From NCBI GenBank assembly GCA_910577055.1, contig CAJTKX010000001.1, positions 62,001-126,000 of the forward strand: a stretch of 64,000 nt of DNA, in the 5' to 3' direction. The notes below the pieces were generated by a model. The model saw only the letters and a list, made by a program, of their open reading frames with translations, had not been told where the DNA came from and ran no database searches. Of the stretch, positions 24,004 through 32,789 are shown in pieces; position 1 is the first letter of the stretch, and each line of letters begins with the position of its first letter. This DNA is from an uncultured Christensenella sp. (lineage in GTDB: Bacteria; Bacillota; Clostridia; Christensenellales; Borkfalkiaceae). A program made the position numbers and the translations under genes.

Positions 24004-24399
24004 TTAGCGTAATTTTTTAGCAACAGCTATTCTTATGCGCTTTTTGGGCGTTTCAACTACCTCTTCTTCCGTAGCTTGTTCAACTTCCTCATCTGCGGGT
24101 GCAGCTTCTTCAACTACTGCCTCCTCGATTTTAAGGCTGTTGTAGACTTCATCTGGCACATCTACGTCCAAACCCTCCGCATGTTTCATCTTAACGTATG
24201 CGTGGGCGCAAGGGAAACGCACGCTTTTATCGCAATAATCGCAGAAAGGCGCGTATTCTCCGCATAAATCCCTCTTAAATTTTTGACTGTTGACAATTTT
24301 GTCGACGTCGATAACAGCTTGAAGATTTTCAACGTTTTCTCTCGTAAGATGAGTGGGCATCGACAATAAAATTTTCAAAGGCTCTTGACTGTTCCACAT
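24004..24399 (-). CDS. Small Cys/His-motif protein with acidic region and basic tail
   Basis: A 131-residue protein not assigned to a family. Residues about 45-73 hold a possible metal site, with Cys in LCGEYAPFCDYCDK and FPCAHAYVKMKH. Then comes a Glu/Ala/Val-rich acidic stretch (about 92-118) and a basic tail (KKRIRIAVAKKLR). The layout suggests a zinc-binding module with a flexible linker. ATG 24399 has AAGGAG 8 bases upstream; the in-frame TTG at 24405 is too close. It has its own promoter and terminator, so it is probably a true monocistronic gene. Confidence 0.7.
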   Translation of the reverse strand: MWNSQEPLKILLSMPTHLTRENVENLQAVIDVDKIVNSQKFKRDLCGEYAPFCDYCDKSVRFPCAHAYVKMKHAEGLDVDVPDEVYNSLKIEEAVVEEAAPADEEVEQATEEEVVETPKKRIRIAVAKKLR

Positions 24400-24420
24400 A
24401 AACAATTCTCCTTAATGTAC

Positions 24421-24449
24421 ATTATATAACAAATAATATAATTTTTCAA
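24421..24449 (-). promoter_or_regulatory. Promoter of the small Cys/His protein gene
   Basis: Minus strand: TTGAAA (24449-24444), 17-base spacer, TATAAT (24426-24421). Confidence 0.8.
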
Positions 24450-24459
24450 GCGTTTAGCG

Positions 24460-25383
24460 TCATATTTCTTGAACCGTTAAAGCGGAAAGTATTTCCTCAT
24501 ATTTTTCCTTGCTGAAAGAAATACTGTGCGGTGAAGTTACCGCAGCAGTACCCGCCGCAACGCCGCAACGCAAAATTTCTTTTAAATCTCCACCCTTTAC
24601 AAGCGCATTTGTCGCCGCCGCAACCATTCCGTCGCCCGCGCCGACGGTCGAGTTCATAGCCACGTTCACGCTTTTACAGTAATATGTTTTATTCCCGTCG
24701 GTGATAATTGCGCCTTGCTTGCCAAGCGATAATAAAATTCGCTTCGCGCCCTTATTCAACAGCTCTTTACAGCCGGCAATAAGCTCTTCTTTGCTTTTTA
24801 TTTTTCTTTTAAGCGTGCGCTCTAACTCTTCAAGGTTGGGTTTTATAAGGTCAACGCCGCACTTCAACGCTTCCGTCAATCTGTCGTCTTCGGTATCTAC
24901 AACTTTTTTTACGGTTGCGGGCACTGCGTTTAAAATCCGCGCATAATAATCGGGCGTCATTCCCCTTGCAAGGCTGCCCGATACGACCACCGCCTCGCAT
25001 TTTTGAGTAAACTGCTTAACAAGCGTAATAAGCTCTTCTCTATTATTCTCGTCCACTTCCGGACTTACGTCGTCAATCTCGGTCAGCATGGACTTCATAT
25101 CGATAAATTTATAATTCTCACGAACACGCCCCTCATTCCATACGAATTTATAAGGCACACCCTCGCGGTGAAGCTCTATCTCAAACTGATTCCCGTTTCC
25201 CTCGTACATAAAGCCCGTAGCAAAAACATCGCTTTTAAGGTGAGCAAGCCCAATCGCCACGTTCAGCGCTTTACCCGTAAAGAAAATCCGTTTACTTATT
25301 ATTTTATGCGATTTTCCCACGGCAAGCGAGTCCACCTCTATATTCACGTCGATGCAAGGACTTAAACATACGGTTAAAATCAT
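24460..25383 (-). CDS. 1-phosphofructokinase / tagatose-6-phosphate kinase family (PfkB)
   Basis: A 307-residue ribokinase-superfamily sugar-phosphate kinase of the FruK/LacC group. The C-terminal ATP/catalytic motif is TVGAGDGMVAAAT with the catalytic Asp, and LTVCLSPCIDVN at the N-terminus matches the LTLNPAID-type opening of FruK. No fructose PTS genes or FruR are nearby; the gene follows pfkA, so it may feed the same glycolytic step. ATG 25383 is chosen for the GGGAGAAAG site 4 bases upstream; the frame extends to 25407 without support. Fructose-1-phosphate and tagatose-6-phosphate cannot be told apart from sequence alone. Confidence 0.85.
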   Translation of the reverse strand: MILTVCLSPCIDVNIEVDSLAVGKSHKIISKRIFFTGKALNVAIGLAHLKSDVFATGFMYEGNGNQFEIELHREGVPYKFVWNEGRVRENYKFIDMKSMLTEIDDVSPEVDENNREELITLVKQFTQKCEAVVVSGSLARGMTPDYYARILNAVPATVKKVVDTEDDRLTEALKCGVDLIKPNLEELERTLKRKIKSKEELIAGCKELLNKGAKRILLSLGKQGAIITDGNKTYYCKSVNVAMNSTVGAGDGMVAAATNALVKGGDLKEILRCGVAAGTAAVTSPHSISFSKEKYEEILSALTVQEI

Positions 25384-25412
25384 TATCTTTCTCCCAACAC
25401 GAAACAAATTAA

Positions 25413-25433
25413 AAGCCGCCTTAAAAGCGGCTT
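25413..25433 (-). terminator. Hairpin between pfkA and the PfkB-type gene
   Basis: AAGCCGC and GCGGCTT form a 7-bp stem; on the minus strand it is followed by TTAATTT. The T-run is short, so some read-through into the next gene is likely. Confidence 0.65.
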
Positions 25434-25437
25434 AAAG

Positions 25438-26400
25438 TTACATTGAAATCATTTGCAAGGTTTCGTAAAGCTCGTAGTTGAATTTCTTCTTCATACTCAC
25501 GGCCTCGATAATATCCATATCTATTATCTCGTTCTTGCGAATGCCGACTACTCTGTTTCCGATGCCGTCGTTTAAAAGCCTAACCGCTTTATTTCCGAAT
25601 TGCGCCGCCAACATTCTGTCTGCCATGGTGGGCGAACCGCCGCGCTGAATATGTCCTATTGTGGTAGGACGGACGGAATAAGTGGTAACAGACTGCAACT
25701 GTTTGGCAAATTCGTCAGCAGTACAAACGCCCTCGGCAACTACAACTATATTAGAGTGCTTGCCGTTCGCACGCGAGCGGTTTATTCTCATAACTATATC
25801 GTCGAGATTGAAAACCACTTCGGGCACGACGATAATTTCCGCACCGCTTGCAATGCCGGCAAATAGCGCGATGTCGCCGCAACGTCTGCCCATAACCTCA
25901 ACAACTGAAATTCTCTCGTGAGATGTCATAGTATCGCGTAGCTTGTTGATAACGTCGATACAAGTATTAACCGCAGTATCGAACCCAAGCGTATAATCGG
26001 TGTATTCAAGGTCGTTGTCAATCGTGCCCGGTATACCGATAGTGGGTATTCCGTACTCTTCCGAAAGACACTTTGCCCCGCGGAAAGAACCGTCGCCACC
26101 GATAACTACAAGCCCGTCTATACCACGCGCTTCAAGGGTCTTAACCGCCCTTTTTTGCCCTTCTTTGGTAAGCATTTCAAGGCAGCGCGCCGTTCTCAGC
26201 TTAGTGCCGCCCCTTTGGACGATATCCGAAACCGAGCGCATTTCCATTGCAACCATATCGTCGTCTATAAGACCTTGATATCCGCGCTCGATGCCGTAAA
26301 CTTCCATTCCGAAATAAATCGCCGTACGCACCACCGCGCGTATGCAAGCATTCATGCCGGGGGCGTCGCCACCGCTCGTAAGCAAGCCTATTCTTTTCAC
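25438..26400 (-). CDS. pfkA: ATP-dependent 6-phosphofructokinase
   Basis: Commits fructose-6-phosphate to glycolysis. The opening GLLTSGGDAPGMNACIRAVV is the ATP-binding signature; GGDGSFRGA, PGTIDND (catalytic Asp) and EVMGRRCGDIAL follow. At 320 residues it has standard bacterial PfkA length. It starts at GTG 26400, with GGAGG 7 bases upstream. The order dnaE-pfkA is usual in Firmicutes, but here a promoter and an 80-base leader precede pfkA. Confidence 0.95.
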   Translation of the reverse strand: MKRIGLLTSGGDAPGMNACIRAVVRTAIYFGMEVYGIERGYQGLIDDDMVAMEMRSVSDIVQRGGTKLRTARCLEMLTKEGQKRAVKTLEARGIDGLVVIGGDGSFRGAKCLSEEYGIPTIGIPGTIDNDLEYTDYTLGFDTAVNTCIDVINKLRDTMTSHERISVVEVMGRRCGDIALFAGIASGAEIIVVPEVVFNLDDIVMRINRSRANGKHSNIVVVAEGVCTADEFAKQLQSVTTYSVRPTTIGHIQRGGSPTMADRMLAAQFGNKAVRLLNDGIGNRVVGIRKNEIIDMDIIEAVSMKKKFNYELYETLQMISM

Positions 26401-26423
26401 TATAAACCTCCAAACGTTTCGGT

Positions 26424-26461
26424 TTATGCGCGGCTAAAAGCCTTCCCCCAATAACGCATAA
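26424..26461 (-). promoter_or_regulatory. Structured leader of pfkA
   Basis: In the leader, TTATGCG pairs with CGCATAA around a small GGCT-TTT-AGCC hairpin. Further on, AAACC and GGTTT flank the GGAGG ribosome site, which could partly hide it. No known riboswitch class was recognised. Confidence 0.4.
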
Positions 26462-26487
26462 AACGTAATTTCATCATTCCACAGTTA

Positions 26488-26516
26488 ATTATAACAAAAC
26501 AAATTAAAAAATACAA
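26488..26516 (-). promoter_or_regulatory. pfkA promoter
   Basis: Minus strand: TTGTAT (26516-26511), 17-base spacer, extended -10 TG-T-TATAAT (TATAAT 26493-26488). Confidence 0.78.
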
Positions 26517-26539
26517 GAGTTTTTTTAAATTTTCACCGC

Positions 26540-29500
26540 TTATTCAACGTATTTCACGTCGGATTGTTCCAAAAGCGAATAAAGTTCCGCCAAAAGCCCC
26601 CTACAATAGTTAACTCCCGTAGGGAAAGTATACCTTTTATCGCCTCGAACTATCTTGCACAAGGTCTGACCTTCGTAGTTTGAAAGGGTAATCAAAAGCT
26701 CTTCGAACGCTCCGTCGTCAAGCGCGCTCGCCTTTATCCAAAGCGCTTCTTGTTTTTTTGCGGGCTGAGCGGCAGCGTTTGACTTTTCACCCGACAAATC
26801 GATTTCCGCAAGGTCGTCGATTATACAGCTAAACCCTTTTTCAGGGTCAACTTCGAGTTTTCCCGTAATTTTGACTATTTTGTCGTTGCCCACAAAGGGC
26901 TTAACTTTTTCGTATATTGCGGGGAAGCAAACGCACTCCAAGCTGCCGTACACGTCTTCAAGGTTCAAAAACGCCATAAATGCGCCCGTGCGCTTAGTCG
27001 TGGTACGCCTAAACGAGCCGATTATTCCCGCCATAGTAATGCGCATACCGTCTTGAATACGGTTATAAGTGCGGTTGCCGTCCTCGTCCTCGACATAGTC
27101 GCTCATAAACGAGCAGTCGAAATTGCAGCCCTCTACGGCGTGCATATACTTTTCAAACGGGTGACCGCTGACGTAAACGCCCAAAACTTCCTTTTCCTTT
27201 GCAAGCTTTTCGTTTAACTCTAACTCGGGAATGTCTGGGTACTCAACTTCAAGCTTTTCATCCTCGATAAAGTCCCCGAAAAGGCTCATCTGCGCCCCGC
27301 TTTTTTGTTTGCTAATCGCTTTTGCGCGCGCACACAAATCTTCGTAAACAACCGCAAGCTGCGAACGCGGCACGCCCATTTCGTCAAATGCGCCCGCATA
27401 AATAAGCCCTTCGACAAGCCGCGAATTTAAGTCACCTATACACCGCGAAACAAAATCGGGAAAGTCTTTAAAGTTGCCGTTCTTTTCTCTTTCGGCGATA
27501 ATACTGTCAACCACTGCTTGCCCAACGCCTTTCAACGCTGAAATACCGAAACGTACGCCATCTTTTTCAACCTTGAAAACAGAGCGGCTTTTATTGATAT
27601 CGGGCGGCAAAACCTTGTACTTTTTATCTTTTAGATAAAGTACATATTTTGTAATTTCGTCAATCTTGTTAAGGCGGTTATTTAAAAGCGCGCAAATGAA
27701 CTCTTTGCAATAATACTTTTTAAGCCAAGCCGTTTGATAGGCAAGCGTTGCGTATGCCGCCGCGTGCGACTTATTAAACGCATAGGAAGCAAATCCCTCC
27801 ATATCGCCGAAAATCTTGTTTGCAACGTCGGCGGGAATACCGTTCTGTACGCAACCGTCTATCTTACTTCCGTTAATATCGCTTACGCCGCCGTTAATAA
27901 ACTTTTCCTTCTGCGCCATAAGCGTTTTTTTGTCTTTTTTACCCATTGCACGGCGAACCAAATCTGCCTCTCCGAGAGAGAATCCCGCAAGATTTTGGAA
28001 AATTTGCATAACTTGTTCTTGATAAACGGGTATGCCGTAAGTAACTTTTAATATCTGTTTTTCTTGCTCGCAGTCGTAAGTTATCGGCTCTTGCTCGTGC
28101 TTTCTCGCACAGAACGAATCAATAAACTTCATTGGGCCGGGGCGATACAACGAAACGCCCGCTATCAAGTCTTCGAGGGTATCTGGTTTCAAGGTTTTCA
28201 TGAAGCGTTTCATGCCCCCGGCTTCGAGTTGGAACACCCCGTCCGTATCGCCCTCGGCAATCAGCGAATAAGCTCCCTCGTCCTCGTAACCGATTTTATC
28301 GAAGTCCACATCGATACCGAAATCTTCTTTTATATAGTCAACGCATTTCTTGATGTCCGTCAAGGTTACAAGCGCAAGGAAGTCCATTTTCAGCATTCCA
28401 AGCGCCTCTATTTCCTTTGCAACGAACTGCGTCGTTATATCCTCGCCGTTTCTCGAAAGAGGCACGTTATCCGCAATTCTCTTTTGACAAATAACAACGC
28501 CCGCCGCGTGCATACCCGTTTGGCGCGGCATACCCTCGATTTTCAACGCCATATCGATAACGCGTCTAAGTGTGTCGTCAGTTTCGTATATGCTGCAAAA
28601 TTCGCTGTTTCTTACTGCTTTTAATTCATTGTACTTGCCTTCGAGCTCGGCCTTCTTATCCTCGTCCGTTTCCTTTTCGTACTTCGCCTTTGCGCCCTCC
28701 AACCGTCTGCCCAATAGGTCGCCGATAGAAGTCTTTCCGTCCATTATTTTGGTAAGTCTGTCCGTTTCCGAATAGGGCACGCGCATAACGCGTCCGACGT
28801 CTTTAATGGAGTTTTTCGCCGCCATAGTACCGAAGGTTACTATTTGGCAAACGTTTTCAACACCGTATTTTTGCCTTACATATTCTATGGTTTCTTCACG
28901 TCTATCGGTGCAAAAGTCGATATCGAAGTCGGGCATTGAAACTCGGTCGGGATTCAAAAAACGCTCGAAAAGAAGGTCGTATTGCAGCGGCTCGACGTCG
29001 GTTATTCCTATGGAATAAGCCACTATCGAGCTTACGCCCGACCCGCGCCCGGGGCCTACGGGTATTCCTTGTTCTTTCGACCAATTTATAAAGTCCCACA
29101 CGACAAGGTAATAATCGGCATAACCCATACCGCAGATTATGTCAAGCTCGTACTTCGCCCTATCCAATTCTTTTTGCGAAAGCTTGTCGCCGTAACGCTT
29201 TTTCAATCCTTCGTCGGTAAGTTTTCTGAGATATTCCACCGCAGTCGAACCGTCTTGCGGTGTATATTCGGGAATAAGAGTTTTATCCTTTATAGGGTAT
29301 CCCTTTTTATCAAGGTTAAACGCCGGCTCCGTCACTTTGTCGGCAATTTTGCGCGTGTTGGATATAGCTTGTGGCAAGTTAGGGAAAAGCGCCGCCATCT
29401 CGTCGCCCGTTTTGAAATAAAATTCGTTTGTGGAAAACTTCATTCTTTTCGGGTCGTCGAGCTGCTTTTTCATCTGAATACACATCAAAACGTCTTGCAT

Positions 29501-30133
29501 CTCGGCGTCCTCTTTTTCAAGATAGTGCACGTCGTTCGTGGCAACTATCTCCGCGCCGATATCGTCCGCAAGCTTTAAAAGCAGCGGCAAAACCCATTGT
29601 TCTTCCTCTATGCCGTGGTTTTGAATTTCTATATAAAAGTCGTCGCCGAAGGTATCTTTAAGCTCCAAAGCAAGTTTTCTTGCGCCCTCATAATCGCCCG
29701 CAAGCAACCGTCTGGGAACGCCGCCCGCAATACACGCGGAAAGGCATATTACGCCCTCGGAATGTTCTTTTAAAACCTTATAATCTATTTTCGGCTTATA
29801 ATAAAACCCGTCCACAAACGCCATAGAGTCCAATTGCACTAAGTTTTTGTAGCCGGCTTTGTTTTTCGCAATTAAAATAAGGTGCTCGGCTGTGTTCGAC
29901 GATTTATCGTGCATGTTCGCCGTCATGTAGAACTCGCACCCGATTATGTATTTTATCCCCGCTTGATAAGCTTTTTCGGCAAGTTGCAAAGTGCCGTACA
30001 TATTTCCGTGGTCGGTTATACATACAGTATCTATGCCGTTTTTCTTGCAATAATCTATTAAATTGTCAATCTTACACGCGCCGTCCAACAGCGAATACTC
30101 GGTGTGAAGATGTAAATGTACGAAATCCGTCAT
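26540..30133 (-). CDS. dnaE: DNA polymerase III alpha subunit (DnaE)
   Basis: A replicative polymerase subunit of 1197 residues. The N-terminal PHP domain begins with FVHLHLHTEYSLLDG; the polymerase active site is MPDFDIDFCTDRRE, followed by GPGRGSG-type residues in PVGPGRGSGVSS. Near the C-terminus are the helix-hairpin-helix region and an OB domain (MAGIIGSFRRT). It is a DnaE1-type enzyme without an inserted exonuclease. The ATG follows GAGGT and lies 7 bases after the whiA stop, making it the last gene of murB-PHP-whiA-dnaE. Confidence 0.95.
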   Translation of the reverse strand: MTDFVHLHLHTEYSLLDGACKIDNLIDYCKKNGIDTVCITDHGNMYGTLQLAEKAYQAGIKYIIGCEFYMTANMHDKSSNTAEHLILIAKNKAGYKNLVQLDSMAFVDGFYYKPKIDYKVLKEHSEGVICLSACIAGGVPRRLLAGDYEGARKLALELKDTFGDDFYIEIQNHGIEEEQWVLPLLLKLADDIGAEIVATNDVHYLEKEDAEMQDVLMCIQMKKQLDDPKRMKFSTNEFYFKTGDEMAALFPNLPQAISNTRKIADKVTEPAFNLDKKGYPIKDKTLIPEYTPQDGSTAVEYLRKLTDEGLKKRYGDKLSQKELDRAKYELDIICGMGYADYYLVVWDFINWSKEQGIPVGPGRGSGVSSIVAYSIGITDVEPLQYDLLFERFLNPDRVSMPDFDIDFCTDRREETIEYVRQKYGVENVCQIVTFGTMAAKNSIKDVGRVMRVPYSETDRLTKIMDGKTSIGDLLGRRLEGAKAKYEKETDEDKKAELEGKYNELKAVRNSEFCSIYETDDTLRRVIDMALKIEGMPRQTGMHAAGVVICQKRIADNVPLSRNGEDITTQFVAKEIEALGMLKMDFLALVTLTDIKKCVDYIKEDFGIDVDFDKIGYEDEGAYSLIAEGDTDGVFQLEAGGMKRFMKTLKPDTLEDLIAGVSLYRPGPMKFIDSFCARKHEQEPITYDCEQEKQILKVTYGIPVYQEQVMQIFQNLAGFSLGEADLVRRAMGKKDKKTLMAQKEKFINGGVSDINGSKIDGCVQNGIPADVANKIFGDMEGFASYAFNKSHAAAYATLAYQTAWLKKYYCKEFICALLNNRLNKIDEITKYVLYLKDKKYKVLPPDINKSRSVFKVEKDGVRFGISALKGVGQAVVDSIIAEREKNGNFKDFPDFVSRCIGDLNSRLVEGLIYAGAFDEMGVPRSQLAVVYEDLCARAKAISKQKSGAQMSLFGDFIEDEKLEVEYPDIPELELNEKLAKEKEVLGVYVSGHPFEKYMHAVEGCNFDCSFMSDYVEDEDGNRTYNRIQDGMRITMAGIIGSFRRTTTKRTGAFMAFLNLEDVYGSLECVCFPAIYEKVKPFVGNDKIVKITGKLEVDPEKGFSCIIDDLAEIDLSGEKSNAAAQPAKKQEALWIKASALDDGAFEELLITLSNYEGQTLCKIVRGDKRYTFPTGVNYCRGLLAELYSLLEQSDVKYVE

Positions 30134-30140
30134 AAGTACC

Positions 30141-31091
30141 TCAATCTGTCAGCGAAAGCGCAAGCTCGCTCAATTTTCTCATTCTGTGATTTAAACAACT
30201 CTTAGATATATTCAGTCGCTCGGCAAGCTCTTGCATAGATGCGTTTTTGTCGGCAAGGCGGCACTCCGCCACCTCAAAAAGCGGTTTATCAAGGCTTTGC
30301 AGCCCTATCGTCTGCGAAATTATCTCAATAGCCCTAACTTGATTGACCGACGCCGTAACGGTTTTGTCGATATTGGAAACCGAGCAGTTGTTCAAACGAT
30401 TTTCATTGTTAAGCTTATCTTTAAGCTCAACCACTCTGTTCAGCTTATCAAGCCCTTTTTCGCAGCCCATAGCCGCCAAAATGTCCGAAATTACCGCCTT
30501 ACTCTTAGCATAAACGACCCATTTATCCTTGCGCATAACAAGCTTGGCAAGAATTTCAAACTCGCATAAAAGGTCCAAAAAGTCGTTTGCCGTAAGCTTA
30601 TTTGAAAAAACTATCTCGAAGTGATAGCCCGTTCGGCTTGAAACGCTCTCTTCGGGCAACGTGCAGCTTCCGCCACCCAAAAACGCGCCCTTAATAAAAT
30701 CGATTTTGCTAATCTCACTCTCGAAAATCTCTTCGTCAACCGAAAAATCTACAAAAAAGCCGTCCTTGGACTCTTCGACAATTTTCAACTCTTTTAAAAG
30801 CTTATCCGTTTTTTCATCTGCGCACTCAAACGCAAGCTTATCTTTTCCGCTCAAAAGGTCAAATTTTGCGCCCGAAACCGTTAACGACAGCCCGAATTTT
30901 TCCTCTAAAAGGTTTAAAAAAAATTCCGCCGTCCCCTCATTTTCGGTAATAAGTTCGAAACCGAACAATCCGTTTCTTGAAATTACGGTTCCGCTAGTGC
31001 GGATAAACGCGGACAAAATAGCCCGCGCTCCGTCGTCCGCCGCTCCCGACGATATTATTTCGTTTTTAATTTCTTCGGTAAAATTCAACAT
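30141..31091 (-). CDS. whiA: DNA-binding protein WhiA
   Basis: A 316-residue WhiA: an N-terminal degenerate LAGLIDADG homing-endonuclease fold (about 90-210, FIKGAFLGGGS) and a C-terminal helix-turn-helix (about 260-312, SMQELAERLNISKSCLNHRMRKL split by the usual turn). In Bacillus it affects division and in Streptomyces sporulation. It starts two bases after the PHP gene stop and is followed by dnaE. The usual Firmicutes companions rapZ and yvcK are missing from between PHP/murB and whiA. Confidence 0.92.
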   Translation of the reverse strand: MLNFTEEIKNEIISSGAADDGARAILSAFIRTSGTVISRNGLFGFELITENEGTAEFFLNLLEEKFGLSLTVSGAKFDLLSGKDKLAFECADEKTDKLLKELKIVEESKDGFFVDFSVDEEIFESEISKIDFIKGAFLGGGSCTLPEESVSSRTGYHFEIVFSNKLTANDFLDLLCEFEILAKLVMRKDKWVVYAKSKAVISDILAAMGCEKGLDKLNRVVELKDKLNNENRLNNCSVSNIDKTVTASVNQVRAIEIISQTIGLQSLDKPLFEVAECRLADKNASMQELAERLNISKSCLNHRMRKLSELALSLTD

Positions 31092-31092
31092 T

Positions 31093-31869
31093 TTAAAGTT
31101 TTTTAGCCTTATATTCTTGAAATCTGAATTTCGGAAGCCTTCCGTCGATATTATCGATTTGTTCTAATGGAACGCTTGACTCTTTCAAGATTTCCTCGGC
31201 AATTTTAGTATCGCCGACCCTATCCGCGGAATGAGCGTCGGAGTCTATAACAAACCTTACGCCCGTAGCGGCCATTTTATACAGTTCTTCGGCGGAAACA
31301 TGCCGTTTTTTGGTGTTTATTTCGATATAAGTCCCATAATCGGCGCAACACTTTGCCACTTCTTCAAGGTTGCAGTAACACTTGTAGTTTATGTGCGTCA
31401 ATATATCGATGGGATTATTTTTCACAGCGTTAATATACGCCCTTGTCGTTGTTTCAATTGTTTTATTCGACGGAGTTCTGCCAAGCTTATACGCAGCGTA
31501 ATTTTTTACCATGATGTTATAAAAGTCGGAAAGCTTTTTATACTTCAAAACCTCGTGAATACCGCACAGATACAAGTCGAAGTACTGTAAATCGCTCTCT
31601 TTCATATCGGTTTCACCGCCGACGGATATAAGATTGCTTTCCATTCCCATCAGTACTTTAACGCCCGTAATTTTCTCCGCATCATCTATTTCCGCCCTTA
31701 AATCGGACAATTTTTTGCGCTTTAAGCCGAAAAGCAAATGGTTAAAACCGTGGTCGGTTATTCCGATTTGTTTAAGTCCCTTTGCTTTTGCCGCTTTCGC
31801 GTTCTCCCAAACCGTATTTTTACCGTGAGAATACGGCGTATGAGTATGATAATCAGCAGTTAAGTTCAT
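31093..31869 (-). CDS. PHP-domain phosphoesterase (YcdX-like)
   Basis: A 258-residue PHP metal-dependent hydrolase. The metal ligands lie in DYHTHTPYSHG, ITDHG, GMESN, LTHINYK and DSDAHSADRVG, so the trinuclear site looks complete. Relatives are histidinol phosphatase and YcdX; no histidine genes are near, so the substrate is open. ATG 31869 is preferred over the GTG at 31878, because AGGTG is placed for the ATG. It overlaps the murB 3' end by 17 bases. Confidence 0.87.
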   Translation of the reverse strand: MNLTADYHTHTPYSHGKNTVWENAKAAKAKGLKQIGITDHGFNHLLFGLKRKKLSDLRAEIDDAEKITGVKVLMGMESNLISVGGETDMKESDLQYFDLYLCGIHEVLKYKKLSDFYNIMVKNYAAYKLGRTPSNKTIETTTRAYINAVKNNPIDILTHINYKCYCNLEEVAKCCADYGTYIEINTKKRHVSAEELYKMAATGVRFVIDSDAHSADRVGDTKIAEEILKESSVPLEQIDNIDGRLPKFRFQEYKAKKL

Positions 31870-32746
31870 TGAATTCACCTATGTAAATAACCTCTTCCTC
31901 AAGGTTTATCCCGGTTTTTTCGTATACAGACTTTTTAACAGCTTTTATAAGCGAATAAACTTCGCGCGCGCTGCCGCCGTTATTGACAATAAAATTCGCA
32001 TGTTCGCGGCTGACTTCCGCTCCGCCTATTTTTAGCCCCTTTAAACCGGCTTCGTCTATAAGCCTTCCCGCGCTAAGTCCATTTGGGTTCTTAAATACGC
32101 AACCGCAGCTTTTGCCCCTCGGCTGATGCTTTCTTTTTTCCAAAAATTCGTTTATATTTTTTTTAACGGTTGCCGGCTTTTCCCTTTCAAATCCCGCATA
32201 AATCGCCAAAATTATTGCGTCTATGTCAGACATAGTACTATGCTTATTGCCAAAATTGCAGTTTTTATTTGATATTTCGCGTATTTTTCCATCAAAAACT
32301 ACTACCGAAAGGATATTGCTTGATATTCGCCTATCGCTTGTTCCGCCGTTCATTATGGCAAGTCCGCCTATGCTTGCAGGTATTCCGGCAAGGTATTCAA
32401 AGCCCGTTATGCCGTTTCTAATACAAAATGTCAGCAGCTGATTTACCGTAGTGCCGCTTAAAATTTTAAGGCTGTTGCCCTCAAACTCTATTCCGCGCAA
32501 ACACGAAGTGCAGATTACAGAGCCGTCAAAGTCACTGTCCGATACCAAAAGATTTGAGCCTTTACCTAAAACAATGAACCTCTCGTCATTATTTTTCAGA
32601 TACTTGTATACCGCAACTGCTTCTTCTTCCGTTTTCGGAAAATACGCAACTTTTGCGGTGCCGCCTAAGCCGTAAGTCGTGTGCTTTGAAAAGTTAAAAT
32701 TTTCCTCTTTAATAACGGATTTTACGGCACTGTCTGATTTATGCAA
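31853..32746 (-). CDS. murB: UDP-N-acetylenolpyruvoylglucosamine reductase
   Basis: Second step of UDP-MurNAc synthesis for peptidoglycan. The FAD-binding domain shows NTTYGLGG-like HTTYGLGGTAKV, GKGSNLLVSD and YLAGIPASIGG; near the C-terminus are RGKSCGCVFKNP (catalytic Ser) and SREHANFIVN. At 297 residues it is of MurB type II length. The start is TTG 32746, with GAGGTGAAGA just upstream; no ATG fits. It is first in the murB-PHP-whiA-dnaE operon. Confidence 0.94.
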   Translation of the reverse strand: MHKSDSAVKSVIKEENFNFSKHTTYGLGGTAKVAYFPKTEEEAVAVYKYLKNNDERFIVLGKGSNLLVSDSDFDGSVICTSCLRGIEFEGNSLKILSGTTVNQLLTFCIRNGITGFEYLAGIPASIGGLAIMNGGTSDRRISSNILSVVVFDGKIREISNKNCNFGNKHSTMSDIDAIILAIYAGFEREKPATVKKNINEFLEKRKHQPRGKSCGCVFKNPNGLSAGRLIDEAGLKGLKIGGAEVSREHANFIVNNGGSAREVYSLIKAVKKSVYEKTGINLEEEVIYIGEFNELNC

Positions 32747-32760
32747 TCTTCACCTCTACA

Positions 32761-32789
32761 ATAATACCATTTTTTTACTATGATTTCAA
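32761..32789 (-). promoter_or_regulatory. murB operon promoter
   Basis: Minus strand: TTGAAA (32789-32784), 17-base spacer, extended -10 TG-G-TATTAT (TATTAT 32766-32761). Confidence 0.8.

Noticed and set aside
28064..28624. 186-residue + strand frame opposite dnaE
   Set aside because: Lies wholly opposite conserved dnaE sequence; no start signals and no family resemblance.
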